From the NCBI RefSeq assembly GCF_001644225.1, contig NZ_LSTV01000001.1, forward strand, positions 310,001 through 374,000: a stretch of DNA of 64,000 nucleotides. The letters run 5' to 3'. Below the pieces are notes generated by a model. It was not told where the DNA came from. It worked only from the letters and a program-made list of their open reading frames with translations, and searched no databases. Below are positions 19,785-29,603 of the stretch, piece by piece. This DNA comes from Microbacterium oleivorans. Its GTDB lineage: Bacteria; Actinomycetota; Actinomycetes; Actinomycetales; Microbacteriaceae. Both the position numbers and the translations under genes were made by a program. How positions within the stretch are numbered: the stretch's first letter is position 1; each line of letters opens with the position of its first letter.

Positions 19785-20936
19785 GTGCCAGCTGTGAACA
19801 TCGGGATGCCCCGCGTGCCGGAGGTCCTCGCGCCTCGTCGCAAGAGCCGTCAGATCAAGGTCGGCAAGGTCCTCGTCGGTGGCGATGCCCCCGTCAGCGT
19901 CCAGTCGATGACGACGACGCCGACCACCAACATCAACGCGACGCTGCAGCAGATCGCCGAGCTCACCGCCTCCGGATGCGAGATCGTGCGCGTGGCCGTG
20001 CCGTCGCAGGATGACGCGGACGTCCTCCACATCATCGCCGCGAAGAGCCAGATCCCGGTGATCGCCGACATCCACTTCCAGCCGAAGTACGTGTTCCAGG
20101 CGATCGACGCCGGCTGCGCGGCCGTGCGCGTGAACCCCGGCAACATCCGCAAGTTCGACGACCAGGTCGGCGCGATCGCCAAGGCGGCCCAGGCCGCGGG
20201 TGTGTCGCTGCGCATCGGCGTCAACGCCGGGTCACTCGACCGGCGCCTGCTCGAGAAGTACGGCAAGGCGACGCCCGAGGCCCTCGTCGAGAGCGCCGTG
20301 TGGGAGGCATCCCTCTTCGAGGAGCACGACTTCCACGACTTCAAGATCTCGGTCAAGCACAACGACCCCGTCGTCATGGTGAAGGCCTACCGGCAGCTCG
20401 CCGAACGGGGCGACTGGCCGCTCCACCTCGGCGTCACCGAGGCGGGCCCCGCCTTCCAGGGCACGATCAAGAGCGCGACCGCGTTCGGCATCCTGCTCGG
20501 CGAGGGCATCGGCGACACGATCCGTGTCTCGCTGTCGGCGCCGCCCGCCGAAGAGGTCAAGGTCGGCCACCAGATCCTCCAGTCGCTGAACCTCCGCGAG
20601 CGCAAGCTCGAGATCGTGTCCTGCCCGTCGTGCGGCCGTGCGCAGGTCGACGTCTACACCCTCGCCGACAACGTCACCGAGGGCCTGAAGGACATGACGG
20701 TCCCGCTCCGCGTCGCGGTCATGGGCTGCGTCGTGAACGGTCCGGGCGAGGCCCGCGAGGCCGACCTCGGCGTCGCGTCGGGCAACGGCAAGGGGCAGAT
20801 CTTCGTCAAGGGCGAGGTCATCAAGACCGTCCCCGAAGAGGACATCGTCGCCACCCTCATCGAGGAGGCCAACCGCCTCGCCGACGAGATGGGGCCGGAT
20901 GCGCCCCTCGGAACGGCGCAGGTCGTCACCTCCTGA
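19785..20936 (+). CDS. ispG: 4-hydroxy-3-methylbut-2-enyl-diphosphate synthase
   Basis: IspG (GcpE) converts methylerythritol cyclodiphosphate to HMBPP, the penultimate MEP pathway step, with a [4Fe-4S] cluster. The 383-residue protein has the TIM-barrel start [17 protein letters not shown], the segment [14 protein letters not shown], and the cluster cysteines in [12 protein letters not shown] (near 280) and [12 protein letters not shown] (near 314). The cluster-closing Glu is in [15 protein letters not shown] is the start, with the -10-like hexamer 6 nt upstream. It belongs functionally with dxr. Confidence 0.97.
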   Translation: MPAVNIGMPRVPEVLAPRRKSRQIKVGKVLVGGDAPVSVQSMTTTPTTNINATLQQIAELTASGCEIVRVAVPSQDDADVLHIIAAKSQIPVIADIHFQPKYVFQAIDAGCAAVRVNPGNIRKFDDQVGAIAKAAQAAGVSLRIGVNAGSLDRRLLEKYGKATPEALVESAVWEASLFEEHDFHDFKISVKHNDPVVMVKAYRQLAERGDWPLHLGVTEAGPAFQGTIKSATAFGILLGEGIGDTIRVSLSAPPAEEVKVGHQILQSLNLRERKLEIVSCPSCGRAQVDVYTLADNVTEGLKDMTVPLRVAVMGCVVNGPGEAREADLGVASGNGKGQIFVKGEVIKTVPEEDIVATLIEEANRLADEMGPDAPLGTAQVVTS

Positions 20937-20978
20937 CGCGCCGCGGATGCCGGGCGGTCCCGGCATCCGCTGTTCTCG

Positions 20979-21998
20979 TCAGCTCCAGAGGGAGTGGTAG
21001 GCGTTGATCGCCGGCTGCCCGCCCAGGTGCGCGTAGAGGACGGTCGAGTCCTTCGGGATGTCGCCGCTCTTCACGAGGTCGATGAGACCGGCGAGCGACT
21101 TGCCCTCGTAAACGGGGTCGGTGATCATCGCCTCGAGCTGCGCGCCGAGCGCCATCGCCGCCATCGTGGACTCCACCGGGATGCCGTAGAGGTCGCCCGC
21201 CCACCCCTCGAGCACCTGGATCTCGTCGTCGCGCAGGTCGCGGCCGAGCTCGATGAGCTCCGCGGTGTGGCGCGCGATCCGGGCGACCTGGTCGCGCGTC
21301 TTCTGCAGCGTCGCGGAGGCGTCGATGCCGATGACCCGGCGGGTCACCCCGGTCAGCTCCTCGAGGGCGGCGAAGCCCGCGATCATGCCGGCGTGCGTCG
21401 AGCCGGTCACCGTGCAGACGATGATCGTGTCGAAGAAGACGCCCAGCTGCTTCTCCTGCTCGGCCACCTCGAAGGCCCAGTTCGCGAAGCCGAGGCCGCC
21501 GAGGCGGTGCTCGGAGGCTCCGGCGGGGATGGGGTAGGGGGTGCCACCGGCATCCTTCACCTCCTGCAGCGCCTGCTTCCAGGAGTCACGGATGCCGATG
21601 TCGAACCCGGCGTCGTCGAGGCGGGAGTCCGCGCCCATCATGCGCGAGAGCAGGATGTTGCCGACCTTGTCGTTGACGGGCTCGTCCCACGGGACCCACT
21701 TCTCCTGGACGAGCCGAGCCTGCAGACCCAGGTGCGCGGCGACCGCGGCCACCTGACGCGTGTGGTTGGACTGGTACCCGCCGATCGAGACGATCGTGTC
21801 GGCGCCGCTGGCGAGGACGTCGGGGACGATGTACTCGAGCTTGCGGGTCTTGTTGCCGCCGAACGCGAGTCCGCTCGAGACGTCTTCGCGCTTGGCCCAG
21901 ATCTCGGCTCCGCCGAGGTGCTGGGTGAGGCGCTTCAGGTGCTGCAGGGGGCTCGGACCGAAGGTCAGCGGGTGGCGCGGGAACTGGTCGAGGATCAC
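20979..21998 (-). CDS. acdS: 1-aminocyclopropane-1-carboxylate (ACC) deaminase
   Basis: This 339-residue PLP enzyme cleaves ACC, the plant ethylene precursor, to ammonia and 2-oxobutyrate. It has the PLP lysine in [11 protein letters not shown] (Lys50), [21 protein letters not shown], and [12 protein letters not shown]. The two residues used to separate ACC deaminase from D-cysteine desulfhydrase are both of the deaminase type: Glu298 in DPVYEGKS and Leu325 in LYAHLGG. The start GTG overlaps the stop of the upstream GntR gene in a GTGA, so the two genes form a coupled operon. The enzyme is typical of plant-associated bacteria, which fits a plant or soil lifestyle. Confidence 0.93.
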   Translation of the reverse strand: MILDQFPRHPLTFGPSPLQHLKRLTQHLGGAEIWAKREDVSSGLAFGGNKTRKLEYIVPDVLASGADTIVSIGGYQSNHTRQVAAVAAHLGLQARLVQEKWVPWDEPVNDKVGNILLSRMMGADSRLDDAGFDIGIRDSWKQALQEVKDAGGTPYPIPAGASEHRLGGLGFANWAFEVAEQEKQLGVFFDTIIVCTVTGSTHAGMIAGFAALEELTGVTRRVIGIDASATLQKTRDQVARIARHTAELIELGRDLRDDEIQVLEGWAGDLYGIPVESTMAAMALGAQLEAMITDPVYEGKSLAGLIDLVKSGDIPKDSTVLYAHLGGQPAINAYHSLWS

Positions 21999-22654
21999 GG
22001 GGTCTCCTGGGTGGTGTCGGTGAGCAGGTCGAGCCAGAGGCCTTCGGCCACGGCTGCCGCGGCCTGCGCGTCGCGCGCTGCGCAGTGGCGGATGAGCTCG
22101 GCATGGCGGGCGGCGGAGGCGGTCGCGTCATTCGAGGCGAAGCGCAGGCGCTCGGCGCGTTCGAGGACCGGTCCGTAGAGGGCGAGGACGGTGCGCACGG
22201 CCTCGTTGTCGGCGCGGTCGACGGCGACGGCGTGGAACGCGTGGTCGGCAGCGAGGGCGGCGGACGTGTCACCCGCGTCGTGTGCGGCGACGAACGCGTC
22301 GTTCGCCTGACGCATGCGGTCGATGTCGTCGTCGGTGAACCGGGGTGTCGCCTCGACGACCGCGACCCGGTGCATCGCGGCGACGACCGCCGCGGCATCC
22401 CGGACCTTGTCGTCGTCGACGGGAGCGACGACGGTCGACCGGCCCGGGAGGGCGAGGACGAGGCCGGAGCGGGCCAGGTCGAGGAGCGCTTCACGGACGG
22501 GGGTGCGGGAGACCCCGAGCCACGTGGCGAGCTCGACGTCGCGCAGCTGCTCGCCAGGGGCGAGGGTCCCGTCGACGATCGCGTCGCGCAGTCTCGTGCG
22601 GACTTCGTCGCGCAGCAGTCCGCGCGGGGGAAGGGAGGTCGAGGGCACCGGCAT
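21995..22654 (-). CDS. GntR family regulator of acdS (FadR/FCD type)
   Basis: The 219-residue protein has an N-terminal winged helix ([45 protein letters not shown], residues about 18-62) and an all-helical C-terminal FCD-like ligand domain (about 85-210) with DHAFH and several His and Asp residues that could bind metal and ligand. It is coupled to acdS by a 4-bp overlap. The ATG chosen overlaps one end of a perfect palindrome, its probable operator, so autorepression is likely. GTG two codons downstream is an alternative start. The ligand is presumably ACC or a related amino acid, by context. Confidence 0.88.
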   Translation of the reverse strand: MPVPSTSLPPRGLLRDEVRTRLRDAIVDGTLAPGEQLRDVELATWLGVSRTPVREALLDLARSGLVLALPGRSTVVAPVDDDKVRDAAAVVAAMHRVAVVEATPRFTDDDIDRMRQANDAFVAAHDAGDTSAALAADHAFHAVAVDRADNEAVRTVLALYGPVLERAERLRFASNDATASAARHAELIRHCAARDAQAAAAVAEGLWLDLLTDTTQETP

Positions 22655-22667
22655 GCAATATATTGCA
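22654..22667. promoter_or_regulatory. Probable GntR operator of gntR-acdS
   Basis: TGCAATATATTGCA is a perfect 14-bp palindrome, AT-rich in a GC-rich setting, touching the start codon of the GntR gene. On the minus strand TTGCGT, a 17-bp gap and TGCAAT could form the -35 and -10, with the mRNA starting at or next to the ATG, so a bound regulator would block the promoter directly. Confidence 0.75.
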
Positions 22668-22700
22668 CACCCGACAGCGGCCGGACGCAAATCGGCGCGC

Positions 22701-24134
22701 TCAGGCGGGCGCGAAATCGACCTTTCCGGAGGCGACGTCGGCGGCGACGAGGCGCACCCGGATCGTCGCGCCGGGCTCGGCGTCGACGCCCGCGACCGTC
22801 GTCTCGAGGGGCGGGACCGTCAGGGCGACCCGCCCGCCGTTCTCGCGGCGACGGAGCACGACGGCGTCGAAGACCTCGCCCTCGCGACCGCGGAGGACCG
22901 CTGCGGCGACGTGCTCGATCGCGGCGGCGTCCACCTGCGACGCGACGCGCGAGGATCGTTCCATCGCCTCGGGCAGCTCCGTCAGCGACCCGCGGACTTC
23001 GGCCGGCACCTCCTCGCCGTTCGCGAGCGCGTGGCACACGAGCAGCGACCAGCGATCGACGAGGCGCCGCAGCGGCGCGGTCGTGTGCGCGTAGGGCGCG
23101 GCGATGGCCGCCTGCGTCACGAGGTCCGGTACCTCGCCGTCGAGGACGGTGTACCCCGCTCCGCGGAAGAGGCCCGCGGCCTGCTCGCGGATCGCGCGGC
23201 CGACCGGGGTCCGCGGCAGATCGCGGAGGTAGTCGCCGTAGGGGACGTCCGGGTGCCACGGCACGCCGAGCCCGACGGTCTGTGCGCGGAACGCCGCGAC
23301 GTCCTCCTCGGATGCCGGGGGCATCGTCCGGAGGATGCCCACCTTGCCGGCGAGCATGATCTCCGCGGCGGCCATCCCGGTCAACAGCGACACCTGGGCG
23401 TTCGCGTCCTCGAGCGGCACGCCCTCGTCGGCCTGCAGGTCGTACCCCTCGGGCGTCGCCACGACCCGGATCTCGGGCAGGTTCAGGCTGGCGCCGCCGC
23501 GCTCGCTCTCGCGCCGGGCGCGCTCGTCGCCGAACCACACGAGGTGCTGGATCGTCTCGGGGGCGTCGCCGCGCCCCAGCGCCGCCTGCGCGTCGACGTA
23601 CGACCACTGCGCGCGGGACCGGATGACCCCGCGTGCGAGCGTCACGGCCGTCGGGCGGGCACCGGCATCCAGCTCGAAACGCCAGACGAAGGCGCGCCGG
23701 TCGCGATCCGGTAGCAACGAGGCCGCGTCCTCGCTGAGGACGGCCGGGTGCAGCGGGATGCGGCCATCGGGCGCGTAGACGGTCTGGCCGCGCCGCCGCG
23801 CCTCCGCGTCGACCGCGCCACCCATGGGTACGAACGCGGGCACGTCGGCGATCGCGTAGTGCAGGATGCCGCCGCCGTCCGCGGTCCGCTCGAGGTGCAC
23901 GGCCTGGTCGAGGTCGGTCGAGCCCTCGGGGTCGATCGTGAGGAACGGGATGCCGCGCAGGTCGGCGAGCTCCGCGGACGCCGAGACCGGGACCTCGCGT
24001 GCCGCCCGCTCCGCTGCGGCCTGGACCTCGGCCGGGAAGGCGCCCGGCAGGTCGAATCGCTCGCGCAGCGCGCCGAGTGCGGCGCTCAGTTCCGACTGGA
24101 CGGGGGAGACGAGGCGAGCGCGGCGGGAGGGCAC
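22701..24134 (-). CDS. RNB-domain ribonuclease (RNase II/R family)
   Basis: The 477-residue protein is mainly an RNB exoribonuclease domain that degrades RNA 3' to 5'. The catalytic aspartate cluster lies in TIDPEGSTDLDQAVHLE near residue 70, followed by YAIADVPAFVPMGGAVDAEARRRGQTVYAPDGRIPLHP. No cold-shock domains or full S1 domain are visible, so it is a short version compared with E. coli RNase II or R; this short form is common in actinobacteria. GTG start with TACACT at 24141-24146, 6 nt upstream, pointing to a leaderless mRNA. Confidence 0.9.
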   Translation of the reverse strand: MPSRRARLVSPVQSELSAALGALRERFDLPGAFPAEVQAAAERAAREVPVSASAELADLRGIPFLTIDPEGSTDLDQAVHLERTADGGGILHYAIADVPAFVPMGGAVDAEARRRGQTVYAPDGRIPLHPAVLSEDAASLLPDRDRRAFVWRFELDAGARPTAVTLARGVIRSRAQWSYVDAQAALGRGDAPETIQHLVWFGDERARRESERGGASLNLPEIRVVATPEGYDLQADEGVPLEDANAQVSLLTGMAAAEIMLAGKVGILRTMPPASEEDVAAFRAQTVGLGVPWHPDVPYGDYLRDLPRTPVGRAIREQAAGLFRGAGYTVLDGEVPDLVTQAAIAAPYAHTTAPLRRLVDRWSLLVCHALANGEEVPAEVRGSLTELPEAMERSSRVASQVDAAAIEHVAAAVLRGREGEVFDAVVLRRRENGGRVALTVPPLETTVAGVDAEPGATIRVRLVAADVASGKVDFAPA

Positions 24135-24218
24135 GCGGTCAGTGTAGGCCGGGCCGCCTCAGCGTGTTCCTCGGTTGCGTCCAGGGCGCCCATAACGTCA
24201 ACGCATACCGTGAGCGGC

Positions 24219-25046
24219 ATGAGCACGCTCTCGCGACTGATCGGCCTGGCCGCCAAAGCCCTCGACTCGTCCTCGTCGTCGTCCGCCTCGTCGTCCCGGC
24301 AGGGTTCGTCAGCGGGGGACTGGCGCGGCATGGTCCGCTCCGCCGCGGACGCGCTCACGGGCGACGGGCGCGGCGCTCCGCCGTCGCCCGCGCACAACCC
24401 CGACGTGCGTTCGGCGGGCACCTCGGTGGGTCTGACGCCGCCGGCGGGGGGAGCGCCGGCATCTGCATCGCACGGCTCCCTGTCGGCGGCCGATCGCCAG
24501 GCGGTCGCGCGGTACGACTACCTGCTGCAGACGGCGGACCCCCATCAGGTCGAGCAGATCCACCGCGAGGCGTTCGCCCGTCTCACTCCGGAGCAGCGTG
24601 CGCACGTGCAGTCGCGGATGACGGCGGAGCTTCCCGCCCACGAGCACCCGCGATCGTCGTCACCGGGTGACCTCGCCCGCGCGGCGGCACGGGGCGAGGC
24701 GACGCGCCCGGGCCTGCTCGAGGGTCTCCTGGCGCGGGCCGGGACGGGCGGTGGCGCGGCCCGCGTCGCCGGTGGTGCGGCGATCGGCGCCGGTGTCGGC
24801 ATCCTCGGCGCGGTCGCCGCAGGCGCGGTCGTCACCTCGGTGGCGGGGCCCCTGCTCGCCCAGGCTGTCGGCATGGGTGTCGACTTCGATGCGCTCGCCG
24901 CAGGCGTCGACCTCGACGGCATGGCGGGAGAGGCGCTCTCCGGTGCGGGTGAGCAGGTCTCCGGCCTCGGGGAGCAGGTCTCGGGCTTCGGCGAGAACCT
25001 CGGCGGCTTCGGGCTGCCCGGACTCGACGAGATCTTCGGCCGCTGA
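24219..25046 (+). CDS. Hypothetical protein with Ser-rich start and Gly/Ala membrane-like region
   Basis: I do not recognise this 275-residue protein. Residues 1-35 contain a Ser-rich run, residues about 85-135 are a helical region (AVARYDYLLQTADPHQVEQIHREAF, then LTPEQRAHVQSRM), residues about 185-225 form a Gly/Ala-rich hydrophobic stretch that could be one or two membrane helices, and the tail repeats GEQVSG and GFG units. The ATG at 24219 is chosen because TACCGT lies 7 nt upstream; the long open frame above it is the shadow of the RNB gene. It ends 3 bp before the convergent pcp gene. Confidence 0.7.
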   Translation: MSTLSRLIGLAAKALDSSSSSSASSSRQGSSAGDWRGMVRSAADALTGDGRGAPPSPAHNPDVRSAGTSVGLTPPAGGAPASASHGSLSAADRQAVARYDYLLQTADPHQVEQIHREAFARLTPEQRAHVQSRMTAELPAHEHPRSSSPGDLARAAARGEATRPGLLEGLLARAGTGGGAARVAGGAAIGAGVGILGAVAAGAVVTSVAGPLLAQAVGMGVDFDALAAGVDLDGMAGEALSGAGEQVSGLGEQVSGFGENLGGFGLPGLDEIFGR

Positions 25047-25049
25047 CCC

Positions 25050-25685
25050 TCAGCTGATCTCGCCGCCGACCCCGCCGGCGTCGTCGCCGGCGTCGAGCGA
25101 CACCCGGACCGCGACCTCGAGCGCGTCGACGAGGCGGTCGAAGGGCAACGACGGCGCGTCGCCGGGGCCGGTGCCGTCCGCCCACGGGAGGTGGACGAAC
25201 CCCGCGCGCACCGGTGCACCGTCCGTGGCGTGCAGGGCGGCGTACATCACCGCGTTGCAGACGAACGTGCCGGCCGTGTGCGAGACGGTGGACGGGATGC
25301 CGCGGTCCGCGAGCGCCGCACCGATCGCCTTGACGGGGAGCGTCGCGAAGTACGCCGCGGGTCCGCCGTCGACGACGGGGGCGTCCTGGGGGCGGTGGCC
25401 CGCGTTGTCGGGGATGCGGGCGTCGGCCAGGTTCACGGCCACGCGTTCGGGGGTCACGGCCGCACGACCGCCGGCCAGACCCGTGGCGACCACGACATCC
25501 GGTCGATGCACCTCGAGGAGCGCGGCCAGACGTGTCGTCGCACCGTCGAAGGTGACGGGCAGCACCTCGGTGACGAGGCGCTCGGGTCCGCGCCAGCGCG
25601 CGGCGAGTGCGCGGACGGCATCCCCCGACGGGTTCACCGCGTCGCCGGCGAACGGTTCGAATCCGGTCAGGAGGACGGTGCGCAT
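25050..25685 (-). CDS. pcp: Pyroglutamyl-peptidase I
   Basis: This 211-residue C15 cysteine peptidase removes N-terminal pyroglutamate from peptides. The family start [18 protein letters not shown], the Glu of the triad in [17 protein letters not shown] (near 83), the nucleophile Cys in [14 protein letters not shown] (near 148) and the His in FVHLPWADG (near 172) are all present. Length is normal and no signal peptide is seen. TAGCCT at 25692-25697 ends 6 nt before the ATG. It is divergent from proS. Confidence 0.93.
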   Translation of the reverse strand: MRTVLLTGFEPFAGDAVNPSGDAVRALAARWRGPERLVTEVLPVTFDGATTRLAALLEVHRPDVVVATGLAGGRAAVTPERVAVNLADARIPDNAGHRPQDAPVVDGGPAAYFATLPVKAIGAALADRGIPSTVSHTAGTFVCNAVMYAALHATDGAPVRAGFVHLPWADGTGPGDAPSLPFDRLVDALEVAVRVSLDAGDDAGGVGGEIS

Positions 25686-25733
25686 CCCTCCAGGCTAAGC
25701 GCCTCGCCGCCACGGCGTCCCGGCCCGCGCACC

Positions 25734-25739
25734 TAGACT
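25734..25739 (+). promoter_or_regulatory. -10 element of proS (leaderless)
   Basis: TAGACT ends 8 nt before the GTG of proS, with no ribosome site between them. Confidence 0.55.
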
Positions 25740-25747
25740 TGACCCTC

Positions 25748-27541
25748 GTGGTCACCCGTCTCTCGACATACTTCCTCCGCACGCTCCGCGAAGACCCGGC
25801 CGACGCCGAGGTCGCCAGTCACCGCCTGCTGGTGCGCGCCGGCTACATCCGCCGCGCCGCCCCCGGCGTCTTCACCTGGCTGCCGCTCGGCTTGCGGGTG
25901 AAGGCGAAGCTCGAGCAGATCATCCGCGAGGAGATGGCGAACGCGGGGGCCTTCGAGGTCCACTTCCCCGCGCTGCTGCCGCGTGAGCCGTACGAGCAGT
26001 CCGGACGCTGGACCTCCTACGGCGACGGGATCTTCCGCCTGCAGGACCGCAAGGGCGCCGATTACCTGCTCGCTCCCACGCACGAGGAGATGTTCACGCT
26101 CCTCGTGAAGGACCTGTACTCCTCGTACAAGGATCTGCCGCTGACGATCTTCCAGATCCAGGACAAGTACCGGGATGAGGCGCGTCCCCGCGCGGGCCTG
26201 CTGCGCGGCCGTGAGTTCACGATGAAGGACGCGTACTCGTTCGACTACACCGACGAGGGGCAGGACTTGTCGTACCAGTCGCAGCGCGACGCGTACGAGC
26301 GGATCTTCACGCGCCTCGGCCTGGAGTACGTCATCGTCGCCGCCGACAACGGCCTGATGGGCGGTGCGCGCAGTGAGGAGTTCCTGCACCCGATCGCCGT
26401 CGGCGAGGACACCTTCGTCCGGTCCGCGGGCGGCTACGCGGCCAACGTCGAGGCCTTCACGACCGTCGTGCCCGACGCCCTTCCGCTGCCCGACGGCGCC
26501 CCGGTCGTCTTCGACTCCCCGGACACCCCGACGATCGACACGCTCGTCGCGCACGCCAACGCCCACCTCGACGCCCCGGCGCCCGGCATCGCCGGTCCCG
26601 CGACCGACGGCGCCGACACCTGGACGGCGGCCCACACGCTGAAGAACGTCGTCCTCGCCCTCACGCACCTCGACGGCACGCGCGAACTCGTGATCGTCGG
26701 CCTGCCCGGCGACCGCGACGTGGACGACAAGCGGGCGGAGGTCGCCTTCGCACCCGCCGCCGTCGAAGCGGCGACCGAGGCCGACTTCGCGAAGCACCCC
26801 GGCCTCGTGAAGGGGTACATCGGACCCTGGTCGCCGAACGGTCCGGTCCTCGGCGAGCAGTCGTCCACCGGCATCCGCTACCTCGTCGACCCCCGCGTCG
26901 TCGAGGGCACCGCCTGGGTCACCGGCGCGAACGAGCACGAGAAGCACGCCCACTCCGTCGTTGCGGGCCGCGACTTCACGCCCGACGGCGTCATCGACAT
27001 CTCGGACGTCCGGGCCGGCGACCCCGCCCCCGACGGTTCGGGGCCGGTCGAGCTCGCGCGCGGCATGGAGATCGGGCACGTCTTCCAGCTGGGACGCTTC
27101 TTCGCCGAGACGTTGGGGCTGAAGGTCCTCGACGAGAACGGCAAGCTCGTGACGGTGACGATGGGCTCGTACGGCATCGGCGTGACCCGCATCCTCGCGA
27201 TCCTCGCGGAGCTCAACAACGACGACCGCGGCCTCATCTGGCCCGAGTCGATCGCTCCCTTCGACGTGCACGTCGTCGCGACCGGTCGCGACGCGGTGGC
27301 GTTCGAGCTCGCCGAGAAGCTCGCCGCCGACCTCGAGGCCGCGGGCCGCGACGTGCTGCTCGACGACCGGCCCAAGGTCTCGCCGGGCGTGAAGTTCGGC
27401 GACGCCGAGCTGGTCGGCGTGCCGTGGATCCTCATCGTCGGACGCGGCGCCGCCGACGGCCAGGTCGAGCTGTGGGATCGCCGCTCGGGCGAGCGGTCGA
27501 CTCTGGCCGCCGCCGACGCGATCGCGGCGCTCACCGCCTGA
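25748..27541 (+). CDS. proS: Prolyl-tRNA synthetase
   Basis: This 597-residue class II synthetase charges tRNA-Pro. It has the motif 1 region [29 protein letters not shown], motif 2 around [25 protein letters not shown], an editing (INS) domain at residues about 220-400, motif 3 [16 protein letters not shown] near 475 and a C-terminal anticodon-binding domain. It is therefore the bacterial-type enzyme with editing. GTG at 25748 is chosen because the -10-like TAGACT is 8 nt upstream and the protein then begins with [14 protein letters not shown], the family start. It lies ahead of the nusA-infB block. Confidence 0.97.
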   Translation: MVTRLSTYFLRTLREDPADAEVASHRLLVRAGYIRRAAPGVFTWLPLGLRVKAKLEQIIREEMANAGAFEVHFPALLPREPYEQSGRWTSYGDGIFRLQDRKGADYLLAPTHEEMFTLLVKDLYSSYKDLPLTIFQIQDKYRDEARPRAGLLRGREFTMKDAYSFDYTDEGQDLSYQSQRDAYERIFTRLGLEYVIVAADNGLMGGARSEEFLHPIAVGEDTFVRSAGGYAANVEAFTTVVPDALPLPDGAPVVFDSPDTPTIDTLVAHANAHLDAPAPGIAGPATDGADTWTAAHTLKNVVLALTHLDGTRELVIVGLPGDRDVDDKRAEVAFAPAAVEAATEADFAKHPGLVKGYIGPWSPNGPVLGEQSSTGIRYLVDPRVVEGTAWVTGANEHEKHAHSVVAGRDFTPDGVIDISDVRAGDPAPDGSGPVELARGMEIGHVFQLGRFFAETLGLKVLDENGKLVTVTMGSYGIGVTRILAILAELNNDDRGLIWPESIAPFDVHVVATGRDAVAFELAEKLAADLEAAGRDVLLDDRPKVSPGVKFGDAELVGVPWILIVGRGAADGQVELWDRRSGERSTLAAADAIAALTA

Positions 27542-27546
27542 GCTGC

Positions 27547-27581
27547 GGCATCCGTTCTCATCCGTTCACCCGACGGATGCC
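27547..27581 (+). terminator. Hairpin after proS
   Basis: GGCATCCGT (27547-27555) and ACGGATGCC (27573-27581) form a 9-bp stem with a 17-nt loop, 6 bp after the proS stop. There is no T-run, so it is a weak or actinobacterial-style terminator. Confidence 0.55.
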
Positions 27582-27602
27582 GGATCGTGACAGCCTGGGG
27601 AG

Positions 27603-28682
27603 ATGTCGCCGAGTCCCACCTCTTCCCTCGACGGTGACGTCACCGACGCCGTCCGTGCCCTCCTGACCGACGCCGGGGTGACCGACGACGCCGATCTCGT
27701 GGCCCGCATCCTCGTGACGGGACTCGGGATGGGGGTCGACGACACCGACCGGCTCGACCTGAAGATCGCGTCGGCGGCGCTGTCGGAGATGCGCTCCGCG
27801 TTCGGGTTGTTCGCGCCCTACCGCGGGACGCCGAAGGTGACGATCTTCGGCTCGGCGCGCACCCGGGCGAATGACCCGCTGTATCGCGCGGCCGCCGAGA
27901 TCGCCGGCGCGCTCGCGCAGCGCGGCTGGATGGTTGTGACCGGCGCCGGTCCCGGCATCATGCAGGCCGCGGCGGAGGGCGCGGGTCCCGAGCACTCGCT
28001 CGGCGTGTCGATCCGGCTGCCGTTCGAGGAGAAGCCGAACGCCGTGATCGCCGAGGCGGACCGCGTCGTCGCGATGAAGTACTTCTTCACGCGCAAGCTC
28101 ATGCTCGTCAAGGAGTCGCGCGGGTTCGTCTGCGTCCCGGGGGGTTTCGGCACGCTCGACGAGCTGTTCGAACTGCTCACCCTGCAGCAGACCGGCAAGG
28201 CCGAGCCGACGCCGATCGTGCTGCTCGACGCCCCTGGGGGGACGTTCTGGCAGGGCCTCGAGCGGTTCGCGTCCGACCATCTCATCCCGTCGGGGGTGAT
28301 CTCGCCCGACGACCTCGACCGTGTCCTCGTGACCGATTCGGTCGCGGCGGCGGAGGCCGAGATCACCGGGTTCTGGCGCAACTACGACTCGCTGCGGTGG
28401 ATCGGTTCCCGCCTCGTGCTGCGGTTGTGCGCGGAGCCGACGGATGCCGAGGTCGCAGACCTCAGCGACCGTTTCTCGCACCTGCTCACCGGGGGCCGCA
28501 TCCAGCGCACCGCACCCCTGCGCCGCGAGCGTCAGGACGACGATCGGCTGGAGATGCCCCGCCTGCTCCTGGACTTCGACCGGCACCGTATCGGCGAGCT
28601 GCACCATCTCATCCGTGCGATCAACGCGCTCCCCTCGGCGCCCCCGGCGACGCCGCCGACCGAGCCCCACGCCGTCGGCTGA
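27603..28682 (+). CDS. LOG family nucleotide hydrolase-like protein
   Basis: The 359-residue protein has the LOG/lysine-decarboxylase-like Rossmann domain in residues about 75-250, with VTIFGSARTR, VVTGAGPGIMQAAAEGA and the signature CVPGGFGTLDELFELLTLQQTGK. LOG proteins cleave cytokinin riboside phosphates, and several bacterial members act on other purine nucleotides. The N-terminal 70 and C-terminal 100 residues are extra compared with plant LOG and with the 190-residue bacterial forms, so this is the long version often called PpnN-like; the substrate is not certain. It abuts the convergent DUF1206 gene with no gap. Confidence 0.85.
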   Translation: MSPSPTSSLDGDVTDAVRALLTDAGVTDDADLVARILVTGLGMGVDDTDRLDLKIASAALSEMRSAFGLFAPYRGTPKVTIFGSARTRANDPLYRAAAEIAGALAQRGWMVVTGAGPGIMQAAAEGAGPEHSLGVSIRLPFEEKPNAVIAEADRVVAMKYFFTRKLMLVKESRGFVCVPGGFGTLDELFELLTLQQTGKAEPTPIVLLDAPGGTFWQGLERFASDHLIPSGVISPDDLDRVLVTDSVAAAEAEITGFWRNYDSLRWIGSRLVLRLCAEPTDAEVADLSDRFSHLLTGGRIQRTAPLRRERQDDDRLEMPRLLLDFDRHRIGELHHLIRAINALPSAPPATPPTEPHAVG

Positions 28683-29483
28683 TCAGAGCTTCGCGTAGCG
28701 GGTGCGGAGGAAGCTGAAGACCGCGTAGACGACGAGGCCGAGCCCCACGAGGAAGACGAGGACGGGACCGATCATCTGCGAGAGGAGGGCCTCGATGGCG
28801 GCGTCGAAGCCGCCGGCGGCCGCGGAGTCCTGCTTCACCGCCGCGACGATGAGGAGGATGCCGACGATGAGCACCGACACCCCCTTGCCGATGTAGCCGA
28901 GGATCCCCGACACGGTCACAGCGACGCCCAGCGCGCCGTCCGGGATGCGGACCTGCTTGTCGAAGGATCGGCGGACACCGATCGACGCGAAGACGAGCGC
29001 TCCGATCACGAGGCCCACGCCGGCCGCAGCGACGACGAAGACCCCGCCGGGGGTGTCCAGGAGACCGCGCGTGATCTGCTGTGCCGTGCGGTCGCCGTCG
29101 GGGCGCGCCCCCAGCGCGATGGTGACGGCGATGGCGCCGAGGGCGAGGTAAACGACAGACTGCCCGGCCGCCGAGCCGCGCCTGCCCCACGCCCCGGCAT
29201 CCTTCCCCTTCACGAGGCAGGCGCGCAGGGCCTGGAACAGTCCGAGCGCGGTCAGGAGGAGGCCGAGGATCCAGACGAGCACGAGCCCGAGCGGCGCGTC
29301 CAATAGGGCCTTGAAGACCCCGGCCTGGTCCGATTCACCTCGGCCGCCGAACGAGATGACGATGACGACGACGCCGAAGACGAGGTGCACGACGCCGTTG
29401 GCGGCGTACCCGCCGCGGGCCAGGATGCGCGCGACGGGGGAGCGCCGCACGGTCTGTGCGACATCCTCCACGGCATCGGTCAT
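28683..29483 (-). CDS. DUF1206 six-helix membrane protein
   Basis: The 266-residue protein has six predicted membrane helices arranged as three repeats of a two-helix unit, each beginning with a GY/GxxGK-type motif (ARGGYAANGVVHLVFG, GSAAGQSVVYLALG, GYIGKGVSVLIVG). This is the DUF1206 plan. The function is unknown. It is convergent with the LOG gene and divergent from nusA. Confidence 0.88.
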   Translation of the reverse strand: MTDAVEDVAQTVRRSPVARILARGGYAANGVVHLVFGVVVIVISFGGRGESDQAGVFKALLDAPLGLVLVWILGLLLTALGLFQALRACLVKGKDAGAWGRRGSAAGQSVVYLALGAIAVTIALGARPDGDRTAQQITRGLLDTPGGVFVVAAAGVGLVIGALVFASIGVRRSFDKQVRIPDGALGVAVTVSGILGYIGKGVSVLIVGILLIVAAVKQDSAAAGGFDAAIEALLSQMIGPVLVFLVGLGLVVYAVFSFLRTRYAKL

Positions 29484-29520
29484 CCGTCGATCTTCTCAGG
29501 TCGCCCGCGATCCGATCGGG

Positions 29521-29526
29521 TAACGT
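29521..29526 (+). promoter_or_regulatory. Likely promoter -10 of the nusA operon
   Basis: TAACGT fits the TANNNT pattern. It ends 7 nt before the ATG of a 15-codon ORF and 77 nt before the nusA start. Confidence 0.45.
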
Positions 29527-29533
29527 TGACGGG

Positions 29534-29581
29534 ATGCCGCGACGCACCGGGAGACCGGGCGTGATCGCGGCGCCGTGTTGA
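29534..29581 (+). CDS. Possible leaderless upstream ORF before nusA (15 aa)
   Basis: A frame of 15 codons, reading MPRRTGRPGVIAAPC, starts 7 nt after TAACGT and ends with TGA 22 bp before nusA. Translation is not proven; it is listed because the spacing matches the leaderless genes of this window. It could modulate nusA expression. Confidence 0.35.
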   Translation: MPRRTGRPGVIAAPC

Positions 29582-29603
29582 GCAACTGAAAAGGGAGGCA
29601 CCT

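Noticed and set aside
20979..21998. D-cysteine desulfhydrase as the product
   Set aside because: Both diagnostic residues (Glu298, Leu325) are of the ACC deaminase type, and the close similarity to Pseudomonas AcdS runs along the whole protein.
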